NCBI GenBank assembly: GCA_035516175.1
Contig: DATJAO010000038.1
Coordinates: 53,134 to 117,133 of the forward strand
DNA from: DASPSR01 sp035516175
GTDB lineage: Bacteria > Nitrospirota > UBA9217
DNA: 64,000 nt
Reading direction: 5' to 3'
In this document: in pieces, positions 45,126-53,598 of the stretch
How positions within the stretch are numbered: the first letter of the stretch is position 1
How the letters are laid out: each line of letters opens with the position of its first letter
Position numbers and translations under genes: made by a program
Notes under the pieces: model-generated
Told to the model about the DNA's origin: nothing
Seen by the model: the letters and a program-made list of their open reading frames with translations, nothing else
The model's database searches: none

Positions 45126-45464
45126 ATGGGGTCATGCCGATTCAAATTGAATTGTGAAGAGTACGTGGATTTCACGCGCCACGTGGAACGGCTGCACATG
45201 GCCGCCTCGGAGTCCAGCGCGTATCATGGCGGGATACAAGAAACAAAGACGGAAAGGGCAGGGGGCATCAGCACCATCATGAGCGATATCCTGCGGCCTG
45301 TGCCGGGCATTTATCAACGACCAGGGGAAAGCATGCGGTCATGTATGTACCCTGGAACATTATTCTTCCTTCCCATGACATCTATTATGCATCCCTTTGC
45401 GTTGAAGAAAAAGATTGAAGAGCCCTATGCTATACTAAACGTTAAGGAGTTCGACTTCTTATGA
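45126..45464 (+). CDS. Doubtful small ORF upstream of the globin gene
   Basis: 112 codons from an ATG (start MGSCRFKLNCEEYVDFTRH), ending with a 4-bp overlap of the next gene. It contains four Cys and six His but no recognised domain. It lies in 358 bp that would otherwise be empty. It may be a real small protein, a relic of sequence around the norB deletion, or chance. The only other signal here is the extended -10 promoter at 45428. Confidence 0.25.
   Translation: MGSCRFKLNCEEYVDFTRHVERLHMAASESSAYHGGIQETKTERAGGISTIMSDILRPVPGIYQRPGESMRSCMYPGTLFFLPMTSIMHPFALKKKIEEPYAILNVKEFDFL
45428..45436 (+). promoter_or_regulatory. Extended -10 promoter (TGcTATACT)
   Basis: TG-C-TATACT with no good -35; AAGGAG (45444-45449) follows, then the ATG at 45461. 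This suggests the globin gene has its own transcript. Confidence 0.5.
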
Positions 45465-46360
45465 GATCAATTAGGGAGATCAAGCAAAACTACCGTTTCA
45501 CGCCCGAAGATGAAAAACGTCTTGAGGGTCTACGTCCTCTCATGGAAGAGCATGTAGACGAAGTCATGAGCACCCTCAGCCTCTGGATCATGGGGACCAA
45601 GGGGGCGGCTAAGTATTTCACTGATGAATCCCGGAAAAGGCATGTCTTCGGAGCCCAGCGCGAGTGGTTTCTTGAGCTCTTTTCCGGGAACTATGATAAC
45701 CGGTACTATGAAAAGCTCATTCGGATCGGCGCCACCCATGTCAAACAGAGCGTCGATGCCCACTATATGAACAGAGCCGTCAACCTTGTCAAGAATGCCT
45801 GTATCGGCATTGTGCAGAAAGTAGAAGAAGATAAGGCGGAGGCAACCAACAAGATCATCTCCATCGGAAAGATCCTTGACATCAGCCTTGATGTGATCAC
45901 AACGTCCTATATCGAGGAGGAGCTCAGGACCTATTCTCCGGTCTATAAGGTAAAGAGCGTTCTTATCGGTTTCTCGGAACGTTTTTCTCAAACTACGAAC
46001 CTCATACTCGTGCTTGCGCTTATCGGCCTCACCATCGGTGTCGTGTGGCTGTTCGTTAAGGACGTGATGAATATCATCATCACCGGCGACGTGGAGCGCG
46101 GCATCATTTCGGCCCTGGGTTCCATGCTGCTGCTGTGGCTCATGATCGAACTCATGAACACCGAAATATCGCACCTCAAAGGCGGGAAGTTCCATATCAG
46201 CGTGTTCGTGGGGGTTGCCCTGGTAACCATGATACGTGAGACCATGATAGCCACTCTCAAGCACGAAAGGCCGGAGGCCATTTATTACCTTATCGCGGCA
46301 ATTCTCGTCATCGGCTTCGTATTCTGGATCGTGACCAGGGCAGAGGAAAAGAACAAGTAA
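45461..46360 (+). CDS. Protoglobin-PsiE fusion membrane protein
   Basis: A 299-residue two-domain protein. Residues ~1-165 are a globin-coupled-sensor/protoglobin domain (YRFTPEDEKRLEGLRPLM, AQREWFLELFSGNYDN), with likely proximal haem ligand His93 in RIGATHVKQSVDAHYM. Residues ~185-295 carry four membrane helices resembling PsiE (LLLWLMIELMNTEISHLKGG, FVGVALVTMIRETMIATLKH). The fusion would couple O2/NO binding to a membrane module of unknown action. It follows the norC/norB remnant and precedes CBS and HPP genes, so an NO-linked sensor or scavenger is likely but unproven. Confidence 0.85.
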   Translation: MRSIREIKQNYRFTPEDEKRLEGLRPLMEEHVDEVMSTLSLWIMGTKGAAKYFTDESRKRHVFGAQREWFLELFSGNYDNRYYEKLIRIGATHVKQSVDAHYMNRAVNLVKNACIGIVQKVEEDKAEATNKIISIGKILDISLDVITTSYIEEELRTYSPVYKVKSVLIGFSERFSQTTNLILVLALIGLTIGVVWLFVKDVMNIIITGDVERGIISALGSMLLLWLMIELMNTEISHLKGGKFHISVFVGVALVTMIRETMIATLKHERPEAIYYLIAAILVIGFVFWIVTRAEEKNK

Positions 46361-46443
46361 CAGGACATTCCATACGGTATGATTTTCGTCATACTCAGAT
46401 TCTAATGGATTTGTTAACATCGAAGCATATTATGAGGGGACGT

Positions 46444-47031
46444 ATGAATAAACGACCGGAAAATTGCATGATATCAGAAGAAGATCTCAGGGCGGCCCTC
46501 TTGGAAATAAAAACTTATGTGGACGTTACCGAAGAGGATCTGAAGAAGATCTACGAGATCGCCCTCCGGCATGCGCAGGAACGTATTGCTACCCGGGTTC
46601 CCGTACGGAATGTGATGACGACTACCGTGGTCACTATTAAACGCGACGCCGACCTCCACGAAGCAGCACGGCTCTTATCGGAGAATAGGATCAGTGGAAT
46701 GCCGGTAGTCGACGACGATAACCGCGTGATAGGCGTCATCAGCGAAGCGGACATCCTGATCCTTGCGGGCATGAAGAAAGAACATACCTTCAGGGATATT
46801 TTACGCAATATCCTCGGCGAGCCTGTATCTTCCAAAAAAGGCGGGAACAAGGTCGGAGATGTCATGGGCTTTCCGCCTATTACCAGCAAGGCCGATGACG
46901 ATGTCAGTGAAGTAGCCAAGATTCTCGATGATCGAAGGATAAAGCGGCTGCCCGTCGTCGATGACGAGGGGAAGCTCATCGGCATAATATCGAGGGCCGA
47001 TATTGTCAGGGCTATAGGCAAGAAACCGTAA
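46444..47031 (+). CDS. Tandem CBS-domain protein
   Basis: 195 aa: an N-terminal ~60-residue helical region (SEEDLRAALLEIKTYVDVTE) and two CBS domains (VRNVMTTTVVTIKRDADLHE...GMPVVDDDNRVIGVISEADI; VGDVMGFPPITSKADDDVSE...RLPVVDDEGKLIGIISRADI). CBS pairs bind adenine nucleotides and gate enzymes or transporters. The frame opens at 46405; the ATG at 46444 after GAGGGG is preferred. The HPP membrane protein lies 44 bp downstream, and HPP proteins are often linked or fused to CBS domains, so this may be its regulatory part. Confidence 0.88.
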   Translation: MNKRPENCMISEEDLRAALLEIKTYVDVTEEDLKKIYEIALRHAQERIATRVPVRNVMTTTVVTIKRDADLHEAARLLSENRISGMPVVDDDNRVIGVISEADILILAGMKKEHTFRDILRNILGEPVSSKKGGNKVGDVMGFPPITSKADDDVSEVAKILDDRRIKRLPVVDDEGKLIGIISRADIVRAIGKKP

Positions 47032-47075
47032 GGAGTCAGGAGAGACGAGAGAAACTACGTACCTCATGGCAGCGA

Positions 47076-47624
47076 ATGATGATCATAGATGAATATCTAT
47101 CAAAGATGAAAGGCGGCGCCAAGAGCCCGCCCGGCGTCGGCATGAGTGAACTCATCTGGTCATGGCTCGGATCGGCGTTCGGCATCGGGATCTGCGGATA
47201 TCTCTCCTCAAAATATTTTGAGCAGAGGGACTTGACTCTTCTCATCGGGTCGTTCGGGGCGTCAGCAGTCCTTGTGTACAGTGCGATCAAGAGCCCCCTG
47301 GCCCAGCCGAGAAACCTGATCGGTGGACATGTGTTTTCCGGCCTTACAGGCGTCGCCTGCTATCACCTGTTCGGCAATACCCTCTGGGTGGCAGCGGCCA
47401 TGGCCGTTTCTCTGGCTATCGTAGTCATGCTCGCCACAAAAACGCTCCACCCGCCCGGAGGAGCGACGGCTCTGATTGCCGTCATCGGGGGAACAAAAAT
47501 ACATAATCTCGGCTTTCTTTACGCATTGATCCCAGCAGGGGCGGGCGCGGTCATACTGCTCGTGGTCGCCCTACTCGTGAACAATCTCTCGAAGAGCAGA
47601 AAATATCCAGAATACTGGATATAA
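47076..47624 (+). CDS. HPP-family membrane protein
   Basis: Integral membrane protein (182 aa, four to five helices). Seen: KSPPGVGMSELIWSWLGSAF, LIGSFGASAVLVYSAIKSPL, AQPRNLIGGHVFSGLTGV and the eponymous motif ATKTLHPPGGATALIAVIGG. A plant chloroplast member is reported to move nitrite; most bacterial members are uncharacterised. The position after NO-related genes and a CBS protein makes nitrite or another small anion a reasonable guess. Convergent with ccoS. Confidence 0.9.
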   Translation: MMIIDEYLSKMKGGAKSPPGVGMSELIWSWLGSAFGIGICGYLSSKYFEQRDLTLLIGSFGASAVLVYSAIKSPLAQPRNLIGGHVFSGLTGVACYHLFGNTLWVAAAMAVSLAIVVMLATKTLHPPGGATALIAVIGGTKIHNLGFLYALIPAGAGAVILLVVALLVNNLSKSRKYPEYWI

Positions 47625-47649
47625 GTTAAATGCCTTGAGGTGCGACAGG

Positions 47650-47853
47650 TCAATCTTTTTTCCTTTCTTCATCTTCTTCCTTTCCTTCTTTTTTTTCTTT
47701 ATCTTCTCCCTTTTCTTCTTCATCTTCGAGCATACGGTATTTCGGTCTTTCGATATCATCGTACTGCCCGCTCTTGACCGCCCAGAGGAAGCATATCCAT
47801 CCGACGAACCCGGCGCCGAGCGTAAGGAAGATCAGAAGGAACATGCTCCACAT
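47650..47853 (-). CDS. ccoS: cbb3 oxidase maturation protein CcoS
   Basis: Small single-helix membrane protein (67 aa) needed to insert haem and copper into cbb3 oxidase. Seen: MWSMFLLIFLTLGAGFVGWI followed by FLWAVKSGQYDDIERPKYRM, the CcoS hallmark. The C-terminus carries an unusual Lys/Glu-rich tail of about 25 residues (EDEEEKGEDKEKKEGK...) encoded by an almost pure purine run. It overlaps the ccoI stop by one base, so the two are translationally coupled. Confidence 0.93.
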   Translation of the reverse strand: MWSMFLLIFLTLGAGFVGWICFLWAVKSGQYDDIERPKYRMLEDEEEKGEDKEKKEGKEEDEERKKD

Positions 47854-50309
47854 CAGCGTATCCTCGCACGCAGGGAATTACCGACCACGGACAGTGAACT
47901 GAACGCCATGGCGCCGGCGGCCATGACCGGGTGCAGGATGCCGAGAATTGCCAGGGGGAGGGCAACGAAATTGTAAAAGAACGCCCAAAAGATGTTCTGC
48001 CTGATGACCCTGAATGTCTTTTTTGCAAGCGCTATGGCGTCAGCGACCAGTCTGAGGTCGGAACGCATGACAACAATGTCGGCGCTCTCGAGGGCGATGT
48101 CGGTGGCCCGGCCCACGGCAATGCCGACGGTGGCCTGCACGAGCGCGGGTGAGTCGTTGATGCCGTCGCCCGCCATCAAGACGTGCCTTCCTTCTTTCTC
48201 CATGCGCCGGATTTCACCGGCCTTTTCCATGGGTGATGCCTGGGCCGTCACCGATTCGATCCTGGTCTTTTTCGCCACCGCCTCTGCTGTATTCAGGTTG
48301 TCGCCCGTTACCATGGCTACGCCAAGTCTCGCTTTTTTCAGCTTATCAACAGCCTCTGACGCCTCTTTTTTAACCTGATCGGAAATCACGAAGACACCGC
48401 GAATCGAACCGTCATAGCACAGAAAGATCACCGTCGAACCTGATTTTTCGCTCTCCATGAGATCCAAATCATGCACCCCCTTCAGAGCGGCGTCTATCGT
48501 GCCATTGATGCCCTCGGACTCGATGAAGCCCCTGTTGCCAATGAGTGCCGGTTTTCCGTGGATCGTCCCTCTTATGCCTCTGCCTGGCACGACGGAGAAC
48601 CCCGCAACCTCGTACGGATCAAGACCTCGTGCAGCCTCCACGACGGCCCTGCCTAGAGAATGCTCTGAACGTCGTTCGAGCGACAATGCAAGCCGGAGTG
48701 CTTCGTTTAACGGTATCCCGATGGCAAACGCTTCGCTGAGCACGGGTTTCCCCTCGGTTATGGTCCCTGTCTTATCCAGGACGACAAAATCCACTGACGC
48801 AGCCTTTTCGATCACATCGCCGCCTTTGATGAGGATACCCCTTGTCGCGCCATTCGATGTACCGATCAAGATTGCGAGGGGCGTGGCGAGTCCCAGGGCG
48901 CACGGACAGGCGATCACCATGACCGAGACCGCATTCATTAAGGCCCGTGAAGGCGGGGCGCCATGATATAGCCATCCTAGGAACGTCAGCAGGGAGATGA
49001 GCAGGACCGCGGGCACGAAGTAGCCGATTGCCCGGTCAGCCACAGACTGGATCGGGGCGCGGCGCGCCTGAGCATCGGACACGGCCTGGATGATCTGCGC
49101 GAGCACCGTGTCCTTGTCTGTCTTGGTGACCCGGAATACGAGGCTCCCGAAGAGATTGACCGTGCCGCCGAACACTTGTGACCCGTCAGCCTTCGGTGAG
49201 GGCCTCGATTCGCCGGTGAGCATGGATTCATCGGCTTCTGATACACCAGTAAGCACGAGACCGTCCACAGAAATCTTTTCTCCGGGGATTACTTCCAGCA
49301 GGTCTCCCGGACGGATAGACGATACGGGAACCATTTTGCGAGCAGCAAGGTGGAGCCGGTCATTTGAAACTGCCTGATCTGGTGATACCTCCAGTTTCCG
49401 GCCCTCCCTGGGGCTGAGCTGCATAAGCCTGCTGATTGTCTCCGACGCCTTTCTCTTGGCGCCCGCTTCGATGTATCTCCCGAGAAGGATCAGCGTGATG
49501 ATCATGGCCGCGGTGTCGAAATAAACCTCGCCGCCGCTCACCATCTGCTGGATGCTGTAGAGGTAGGCGGAAAGGGAGCCTGCTGCGATCAGAACGTCCA
49601 TGTTGAACGTCAGGTTCTTCAAGCCCCGGAATGACCCCTTGATGATCGGCCATCCTGCGTAGAACAGGACCGGTGTTGTGAGTGCGAACGATATCACATG
49701 AAAAATGAACTTGATCTTTTCATCGATCCCCTGAAAATATCCTGCATACAGAGCGATGGAAAACAGCATGAGCTGCATGGAGAAAAAGGATGCGGTGCCG
49801 AAGCGGATGAGCAGGTCACGGGACTGCCGTTTCTGCTCATCCTCCCATGCATTGGGCAGGAGCGGTTTGGGAGTGTAGCCGATGGACTTGATGCGTGAGA
49901 TGATCGCGCCGATATCGATCTCGCCAGGGTCCCAGCGGATCTTAGCCCGGTGTGTGGCATAATTCACGTTGGCGTACGAGATGCCTTTTGTCCGGAGAAG
50001 TATCTTTTCGTTCAGCCAGACGCAGGACGCGCACCGGATGCCGTCGAGGATAACGTCCGTCTCGATTTCGTTTCCTCCCGCCGGCCTCAGACCGTCAAGG
50101 AAGGCTGAAATGTCCACTGCCTTGTCTTCCGCGGGGCCGGGTGTCCACTCACGCCGTTTTGCGTAGAACTCCTCAAGCCCCTCACTGCGAATGAGACGGT
50201 AGATGCCGTCGCACCCGTGGCAGCAGAAAACCTTCCTCTGTCCGTTGATCTCGTCGTAAACGGCATCGCGCTCCGGCACTTCAAGCATGCAGTGGTCACA
50301 TATTGGCAT
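47853..50309 (-). CDS. ccoI: Copper-transporting P-type ATPase CcoI/FixI
   Basis: P1B-type ATPase (818 aa) that exports Cu(I) for CuB assembly in cbb3 oxidase. Seen: N-terminal metal-binding CDHCMLEVPERDAVYDEI/KVFCCHGCDGIYRLI, an HMA domain with GIRCASCVWLNEKIL, ADESMLTGESRP, the CPC membrane motif VIACPCALGLATP, phosphorylation site DKTGTITEG, MVTGDNLNTAEAVA and MAGDGINDSPAL. The double N-terminal cysteine region is typical of the FixI branch. It overlaps the upstream TauE/DsbD-like gene by 14 bp. Confidence 0.95.
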   Translation of the reverse strand: MPICDHCMLEVPERDAVYDEINGQRKVFCCHGCDGIYRLIRSEGLEEFYAKRREWTPGPAEDKAVDISAFLDGLRPAGGNEIETDVILDGIRCASCVWLNEKILLRTKGISYANVNYATHRAKIRWDPGEIDIGAIISRIKSIGYTPKPLLPNAWEDEQKRQSRDLLIRFGTASFFSMQLMLFSIALYAGYFQGIDEKIKFIFHVISFALTTPVLFYAGWPIIKGSFRGLKNLTFNMDVLIAAGSLSAYLYSIQQMVSGGEVYFDTAAMIITLILLGRYIEAGAKRKASETISRLMQLSPREGRKLEVSPDQAVSNDRLHLAARKMVPVSSIRPGDLLEVIPGEKISVDGLVLTGVSEADESMLTGESRPSPKADGSQVFGGTVNLFGSLVFRVTKTDKDTVLAQIIQAVSDAQARRAPIQSVADRAIGYFVPAVLLISLLTFLGWLYHGAPPSRALMNAVSVMVIACPCALGLATPLAILIGTSNGATRGILIKGGDVIEKAASVDFVVLDKTGTITEGKPVLSEAFAIGIPLNEALRLALSLERRSEHSLGRAVVEAARGLDPYEVAGFSVVPGRGIRGTIHGKPALIGNRGFIESEGINGTIDAALKGVHDLDLMESEKSGSTVIFLCYDGSIRGVFVISDQVKKEASEAVDKLKKARLGVAMVTGDNLNTAEAVAKKTRIESVTAQASPMEKAGEIRRMEKEGRHVLMAGDGINDSPALVQATVGIAVGRATDIALESADIVVMRSDLRLVADAIALAKKTFRVIRQNIFWAFFYNFVALPLAILGILHPVMAAGAMAFSSLSVVGNSLRARIR

Positions 50310-50973
50310 AGATCCTTATTCCTCTGAACAGAAAATAGATCCCCATGATCATGACGACCACTCCGCCCGCCTTGTAGATCCTGCCGCGCAGAGATGCGCT
50401 GATCGAGGTTATGACCGCCCCGAAGACGAGGAGAGCAGGCAGCGTACCAAGTCCGAACAGCAGGGAAGTCAGCAATCCGGGAAACAGACCGCCTGTCCCG
50501 GCTGACGCAATGAAGATCGTGTATGACAGGCCGCAGGGGAGCAGGCCGAGGATGAGGCCGAGAGGGTAGTAGCGAAGCGTTGAAGGCCATGCCAGCACCG
50601 TTTGCGCGGCCCGGAGAATAGGGAGATTATGTTTCTCGATCCATGCTGTTTTAGCGCCTATGCCGGCGATGCTCAGTCCCATGAAGATCATCGCAACGCC
50701 GGCAAAAATAGCCACGATGTTCTGGATGCCGGCAAGTCTGCCCGTGATATTAACGAATGACCCAGACAGCCCCATGACGCCGCCGATGAGTGCGTAGGTG
50801 GTGATCCGGCCGCTGTTGTACAGCAGGTGGGGGGCCATGCGCATCAAGAACGGCTGAGGGGCGGACGCTTGTGCCAGAGCATAGGATGCCACGAGCGGCC
50901 CGCACATGCCGATACAGTGTCCAAAGCCTCCGAAGATACCAGTCGTGAATGCCAGGAAATATCCCGTCTCCAC
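50296..50973 (-). CDS. TauE/SafE- or DsbD_2-like membrane protein of the cbb3 cluster
   Basis: Six-helix membrane protein (225 aa). Seen: FGGFGHCIGMCGPLVASYAL with the paired Cys of this family, NSGRITTYALIGGVMGLSGS, and LILGLLPCGLSYTIFIAS. Close relatives are standard members of cbb3 assembly clusters between fixH and ccoI and are annotated as sulfite exporter TauE/SafE family or cytochrome c biogenesis transmembrane region. Conserved Cys and Met suggest copper or thiol relay. It lies 1 bp after the YtkA-like gene. Confidence 0.87.
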   Translation of the reverse strand: METGYFLAFTTGIFGGFGHCIGMCGPLVASYALAQASAPQPFLMRMAPHLLYNSGRITTYALIGGVMGLSGSFVNITGRLAGIQNIVAIFAGVAMIFMGLSIAGIGAKTAWIEKHNLPILRAAQTVLAWPSTLRYYPLGLILGLLPCGLSYTIFIASAGTGGLFPGLLTSLLFGLGTLPALLVFGAVITSISASLRGRIYKAGGVVVMIMGIYFLFRGIRIYANM

Positions 50974-50974
50974 G

Positions 50975-51442
50975 CTATTTCACCTCGAACACAAAGCTGG
51001 CGACAGACGTTTTTCCGGCATGCATGACGGTTACTTCGGCCTGCCACGCCTTTTTCCCGCTGGGGCACATCGTTATAATGCCCTTGCCTTCGTATCGTCC
51101 ATCGTATACATGCTTCAGGACTGGCCGGTTCCTTCCCATGAACATACCGGGCATGGAGAGATCGAGTACGACTGACGCGTCCGATATGGGCAATCCGCCT
51201 CGTGTGAGATTTACGATGAACGTCAGCTCGGACATTGCCGCAACGGGTTTTGGCCGGGCATCAAACTCTACCGTCATCCCGTCACCTGTCTCTTTAAGAC
51301 AGGAAGCGCTTTGGATATCGCAAGTGGTCCCGTTTTCTGCGGTGGAGGCTGGTAAAGCCCCGATTCCGACAATACCTGCGATGAGGACAGCCTCTGCGAG
51401 GAACGTCCACAGAGTGCCGAGCCTGTTGCAGGATCGTTTCAT
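50975..51442 (-). CDS. Exported FixH/YtkA-like protein with Met/Cys copper-type motifs
   Basis: 155-residue secreted or anchored protein: signal TFLAEAVLIAGIVGIGALPA, then an immunoglobulin-like YtkA/FixH domain (LTFIVNLTRGGLPISDASVV, YDGRYEGKGIITM). Candidate metal ligands are DLSMPGMFMGRNRP and MCPSGKKAW, reminiscent of periplasmic copper chaperones. Its start overlaps the fixH stop as ATGA. It probably helps supply copper to the oxidase; this is inferred from motifs and position. Confidence 0.78.
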   Translation of the reverse strand: MKRSCNRLGTLWTFLAEAVLIAGIVGIGALPASTAENGTTCDIQSASCLKETGDGMTVEFDARPKPVAAMSELTFIVNLTRGGLPISDASVVLDLSMPGMFMGRNRPVLKHVYDGRYEGKGIITMCPSGKKAWQAEVTVMHAGKTSVASFVFEVK

Positions 51443-51894
51443 TTCACTCCCTGTTCCGCAAAAATTGCTTCCTTAAAGATGGAGTGGTCATTCTTGCGAC
51501 TGACGTCAATGATCAAGTCCCAGCTTCCATAGAGCGGAAGACTGATGGACGCATGGTAGCGGCCGTCTGACTGTTCGATGGTTCGATAGGTTTTGTCATA
51601 CTCCCGCGTCGATGACCTGCTGACCGTCACGCTGACAGCGGCATCAGTAAGCAGGGAGCGGCTCTTATCGACGACCTTGACGATCAATTCGTTCTTGCCT
51701 GTTTTGAACCGCGCTCCCTGTACGGAAACCGTCCATCCGAGGTTCGTTTGTTTGTTCCGCGTTTCATCCCACGCCAGTCCCGTCTCGTACGGTTTTTCAA
51801 CCACGAGGCCCTCGAAACTCCGCTTGCCGACGATAATCGCTCCGATCGTCGCGGCAAGCGCAATGATACAGATTACTATGATTAGGATGCGCAT
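51439..51894 (-). CDS. ccoH: FixH/CcoH-family protein
   Basis: Single-pass membrane protein with a periplasmic beta-sandwich (151 aa). Seen: N-terminal helix ILIIVICIIALAATIGAIIV, then KPYETGLAWDETRNKQTNLG (the FixH hallmark YExGLxWDE), and SDGRYHASISLPLYGSWDLI. FixH/CcoH acts with CcoI in assembling cbb3 oxidase. It lies 12 bp after ccoG and overlaps the next gene. Confidence 0.9.
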   Translation of the reverse strand: MRILIIVICIIALAATIGAIIVGKRSFEGLVVEKPYETGLAWDETRNKQTNLGWTVSVQGARFKTGKNELIVKVVDKSRSLLTDAAVSVTVSRSSTREYDKTYRTIEQSDGRYHASISLPLYGSWDLIIDVSRKNDHSIFKEAIFAEQGVK

Positions 51895-51906
51895 GTTCTG
51901 GACCCC

Positions 51907-53127
51907 TTAATACTTCTTGGGCATCATAAAGTACGCTGTTTTCGTAATACTTTTATTAGCCTGTCTTGACCTGACGGTCAGAGTGATCGTCACGGGGCGC
52001 TTTTCCTCATTTGATACGCCATTCAGAGTCATCGAGACCGGTACCCTCGTGATGTCCGTGCCTCTTCGGAGCAACACGGCATCAGGGGACACCAGAACCG
52101 TTCCTGCAGAAGCGGCTGCGCTCAGATAGAGTTCAAGGTCGGATGTCCCCATGTTTCTCAGAGACAAGGTATAGGTGTTTGTGACGCTCCCGTTTGTCCG
52201 CATTACTGGTGCTTCGGCATAGTTCATATGCACGTTCATATCGAATGGCATTCGCGATATCGAGAGATACACGAGAAACACGAGGGAAATCGACGTGATG
52301 ATGCCAGTGATCAACGGGTTCACCCGGATGCCGGTGGCGCGTTCGCCAAAAAGTCCGAAACTGTACCGGACAAGCGATTTCCGGTCCCGCCGGGCCATCC
52401 GCTCCGTGCAGGCGTCCACACACTCGGCACAGTGGATACAGGCCATTTGAGGGCCTTTCCTGATGTCGATTCCGACGGGGCAGGCTTTCACGCAGGCATT
52501 GCACTGCATGCATTCTTCAGCGCGACGGGGATCGAATGCGACCACAAGCGTCCGATCGTCAAACAGCACGCTCTGCAACTTCGCATAGGGGCAGACCGTC
52601 GCGCAAAAACCTCTTCGCAGCGCGATTAGATCAAGAAACACGATTACCGAAAGGGCAAGCCAGGAGCCTACTGCGATCTTCGCGGGTATGCCGCCGGTAT
52701 GGAGCAGAGACGGAAGATCATAGGGTGATACAAAATATCCGATCAGGCTTGCGGCAATGACCGCACTCACCATCATACCTGCCGAAACGGCAACGGCTCT
52801 GGCGGCAGGCCCCCGTTCCCAAGCCCCTGCCATGAAATTCGTAACGTCGACCAGGACGGTCTGCGGGCACAGCCAACCGCACCATAGTCTGCCGAATATG
52901 GTAGTTGTGAAAATGGTCAGGAAGGTCAGGAAAATAACTGCTATCAGGATGATGAAAAAGTCGGCCAGCCATATCTCGGTTCCGAAGATCAAAAGCCGGA
53001 GCGACGGGATATCGAACCGGAAGGCACTCTCTCCGTGTATCCGCAGGAAGGGGAGACTGATGAGGATAAAGAGTAGAACTGCGCCGGAAAACCGCCTGAG
53101 TCTGTGGAACTTATTACTCATCGTCAT
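51907..53127 (-). CDS. ccoG: cbb3 assembly protein CcoG (FixG/RdxA)
   Basis: Membrane protein (406 aa) with polyferredoxin centres, reported to act as a cupric reductase during cbb3 biogenesis. Seen: DFFIILIAVIFLTFLTIF, WCGWLCPQTVLVDVTN, two [4Fe-4S] motifs in CMQCNACVKACPVGIDIR and CIHCAECVDACTERMARR, and a C-terminal Ig-like domain (NTYTLSLRNMGTSDLELYLS). The start at 53127 (or two codons later) overlaps the ccoQ-like gene, suggesting coupling. Confidence 0.94.
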   Translation of the reverse strand: MTMSNKFHRLRRFSGAVLLFILISLPFLRIHGESAFRFDIPSLRLLIFGTEIWLADFFIILIAVIFLTFLTIFTTTIFGRLWCGWLCPQTVLVDVTNFMAGAWERGPAARAVAVSAGMMVSAVIAASLIGYFVSPYDLPSLLHTGGIPAKIAVGSWLALSVIVFLDLIALRRGFCATVCPYAKLQSVLFDDRTLVVAFDPRRAEECMQCNACVKACPVGIDIRKGPQMACIHCAECVDACTERMARRDRKSLVRYSFGLFGERATGIRVNPLITGIITSISLVFLVYLSISRMPFDMNVHMNYAEAPVMRTNGSVTNTYTLSLRNMGTSDLELYLSAAASAGTVLVSPDAVLLRRGTDITRVPVSMTLNGVSNEEKRPVTITLTVRSRQANKSITKTAYFMMPKKY

Positions 53128-53257
53128 CCAGCATTTTATACTTTACTTCCTCAACCTTTTTGTGCCGCTTCTTAGAATAATAATGCACGATAATGATCGC
53201 GAAGAGCACGACCAGGGCGAGCCCGAACAAAACATATGCCCATGCTTGCTTTTCCAT
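53114..53257 (-). CDS. CcoQ/FixQ-like small membrane subunit
   Basis: 47-residue protein, too short for most gene callers. Seen: one membrane helix (AYVLFGLALVVLFAIIIVHY) followed by a basic YYSKKRHKK and an acidic KYKMLDDDE tail; GAGGGA lies six bases before the ATG. Size, topology and place in the operon fit the CcoQ subunit that stabilises cbb3 oxidase. It overlaps ccoG by 14 bp. Family assignment is by topology rather than a strict motif. Confidence 0.75.
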   Translation of the reverse strand: MEKQAWAYVLFGLALVVLFAIIIVHYYSKKRHKKVEEVKYKMLDDDE

Positions 53258-53404
53258 GAGATTCCCTCAACTCTCTCTAAATTGGTCCGAACAAATCCGC
53301 ACCAATAGCGTCTCTCGCAAAGCTCATAATTGATTTAAAGGACTCTTTCGCGTCTTTGTGAGGAATTTACTTCCCATCTTGGTGAGAATTCGGTTTGAAA
53401 TGAA

Positions 53405-53506
53405 CTACCCGCCGGTCTTTCCTTTGCGCGTCGAAAAAACGAGCACGATGACACCGATCACTGCGACGGTAGTAAACCCGATTGTTGCTGCAATCGATAT
53501 ATCCAT
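53405..53506 (-). CDS. 33-residue single-helix micro-subunit candidate
   Basis: Start MDISIAATIGFTTVAVIGVI, then VLVFSTRKGKTGG and stop: one hydrophobic helix with a basic C-terminal end. A strong AGGGAGG sits seven bases before the ATG. It lies between the CcoP-anchor gene and the ccoQ-like gene on the same strand. Small helices such as CcoM are known accessory subunits of cbb3 oxidases, so a similar role is likely, but it is not recognisably homologous. Confidence 0.6.
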   Translation of the reverse strand: MDISIAATIGFTTVAVIGVIVLVFSTRKGKTGG

Positions 53507-53598
53507 AAAATACCTCCCTGATATTTTTATTGCAAGGGAAAGAAACGGAGCCAGAAGGCCGCATCATAGCGACTGCAATCCTTCTGACTCCAGGGGGG

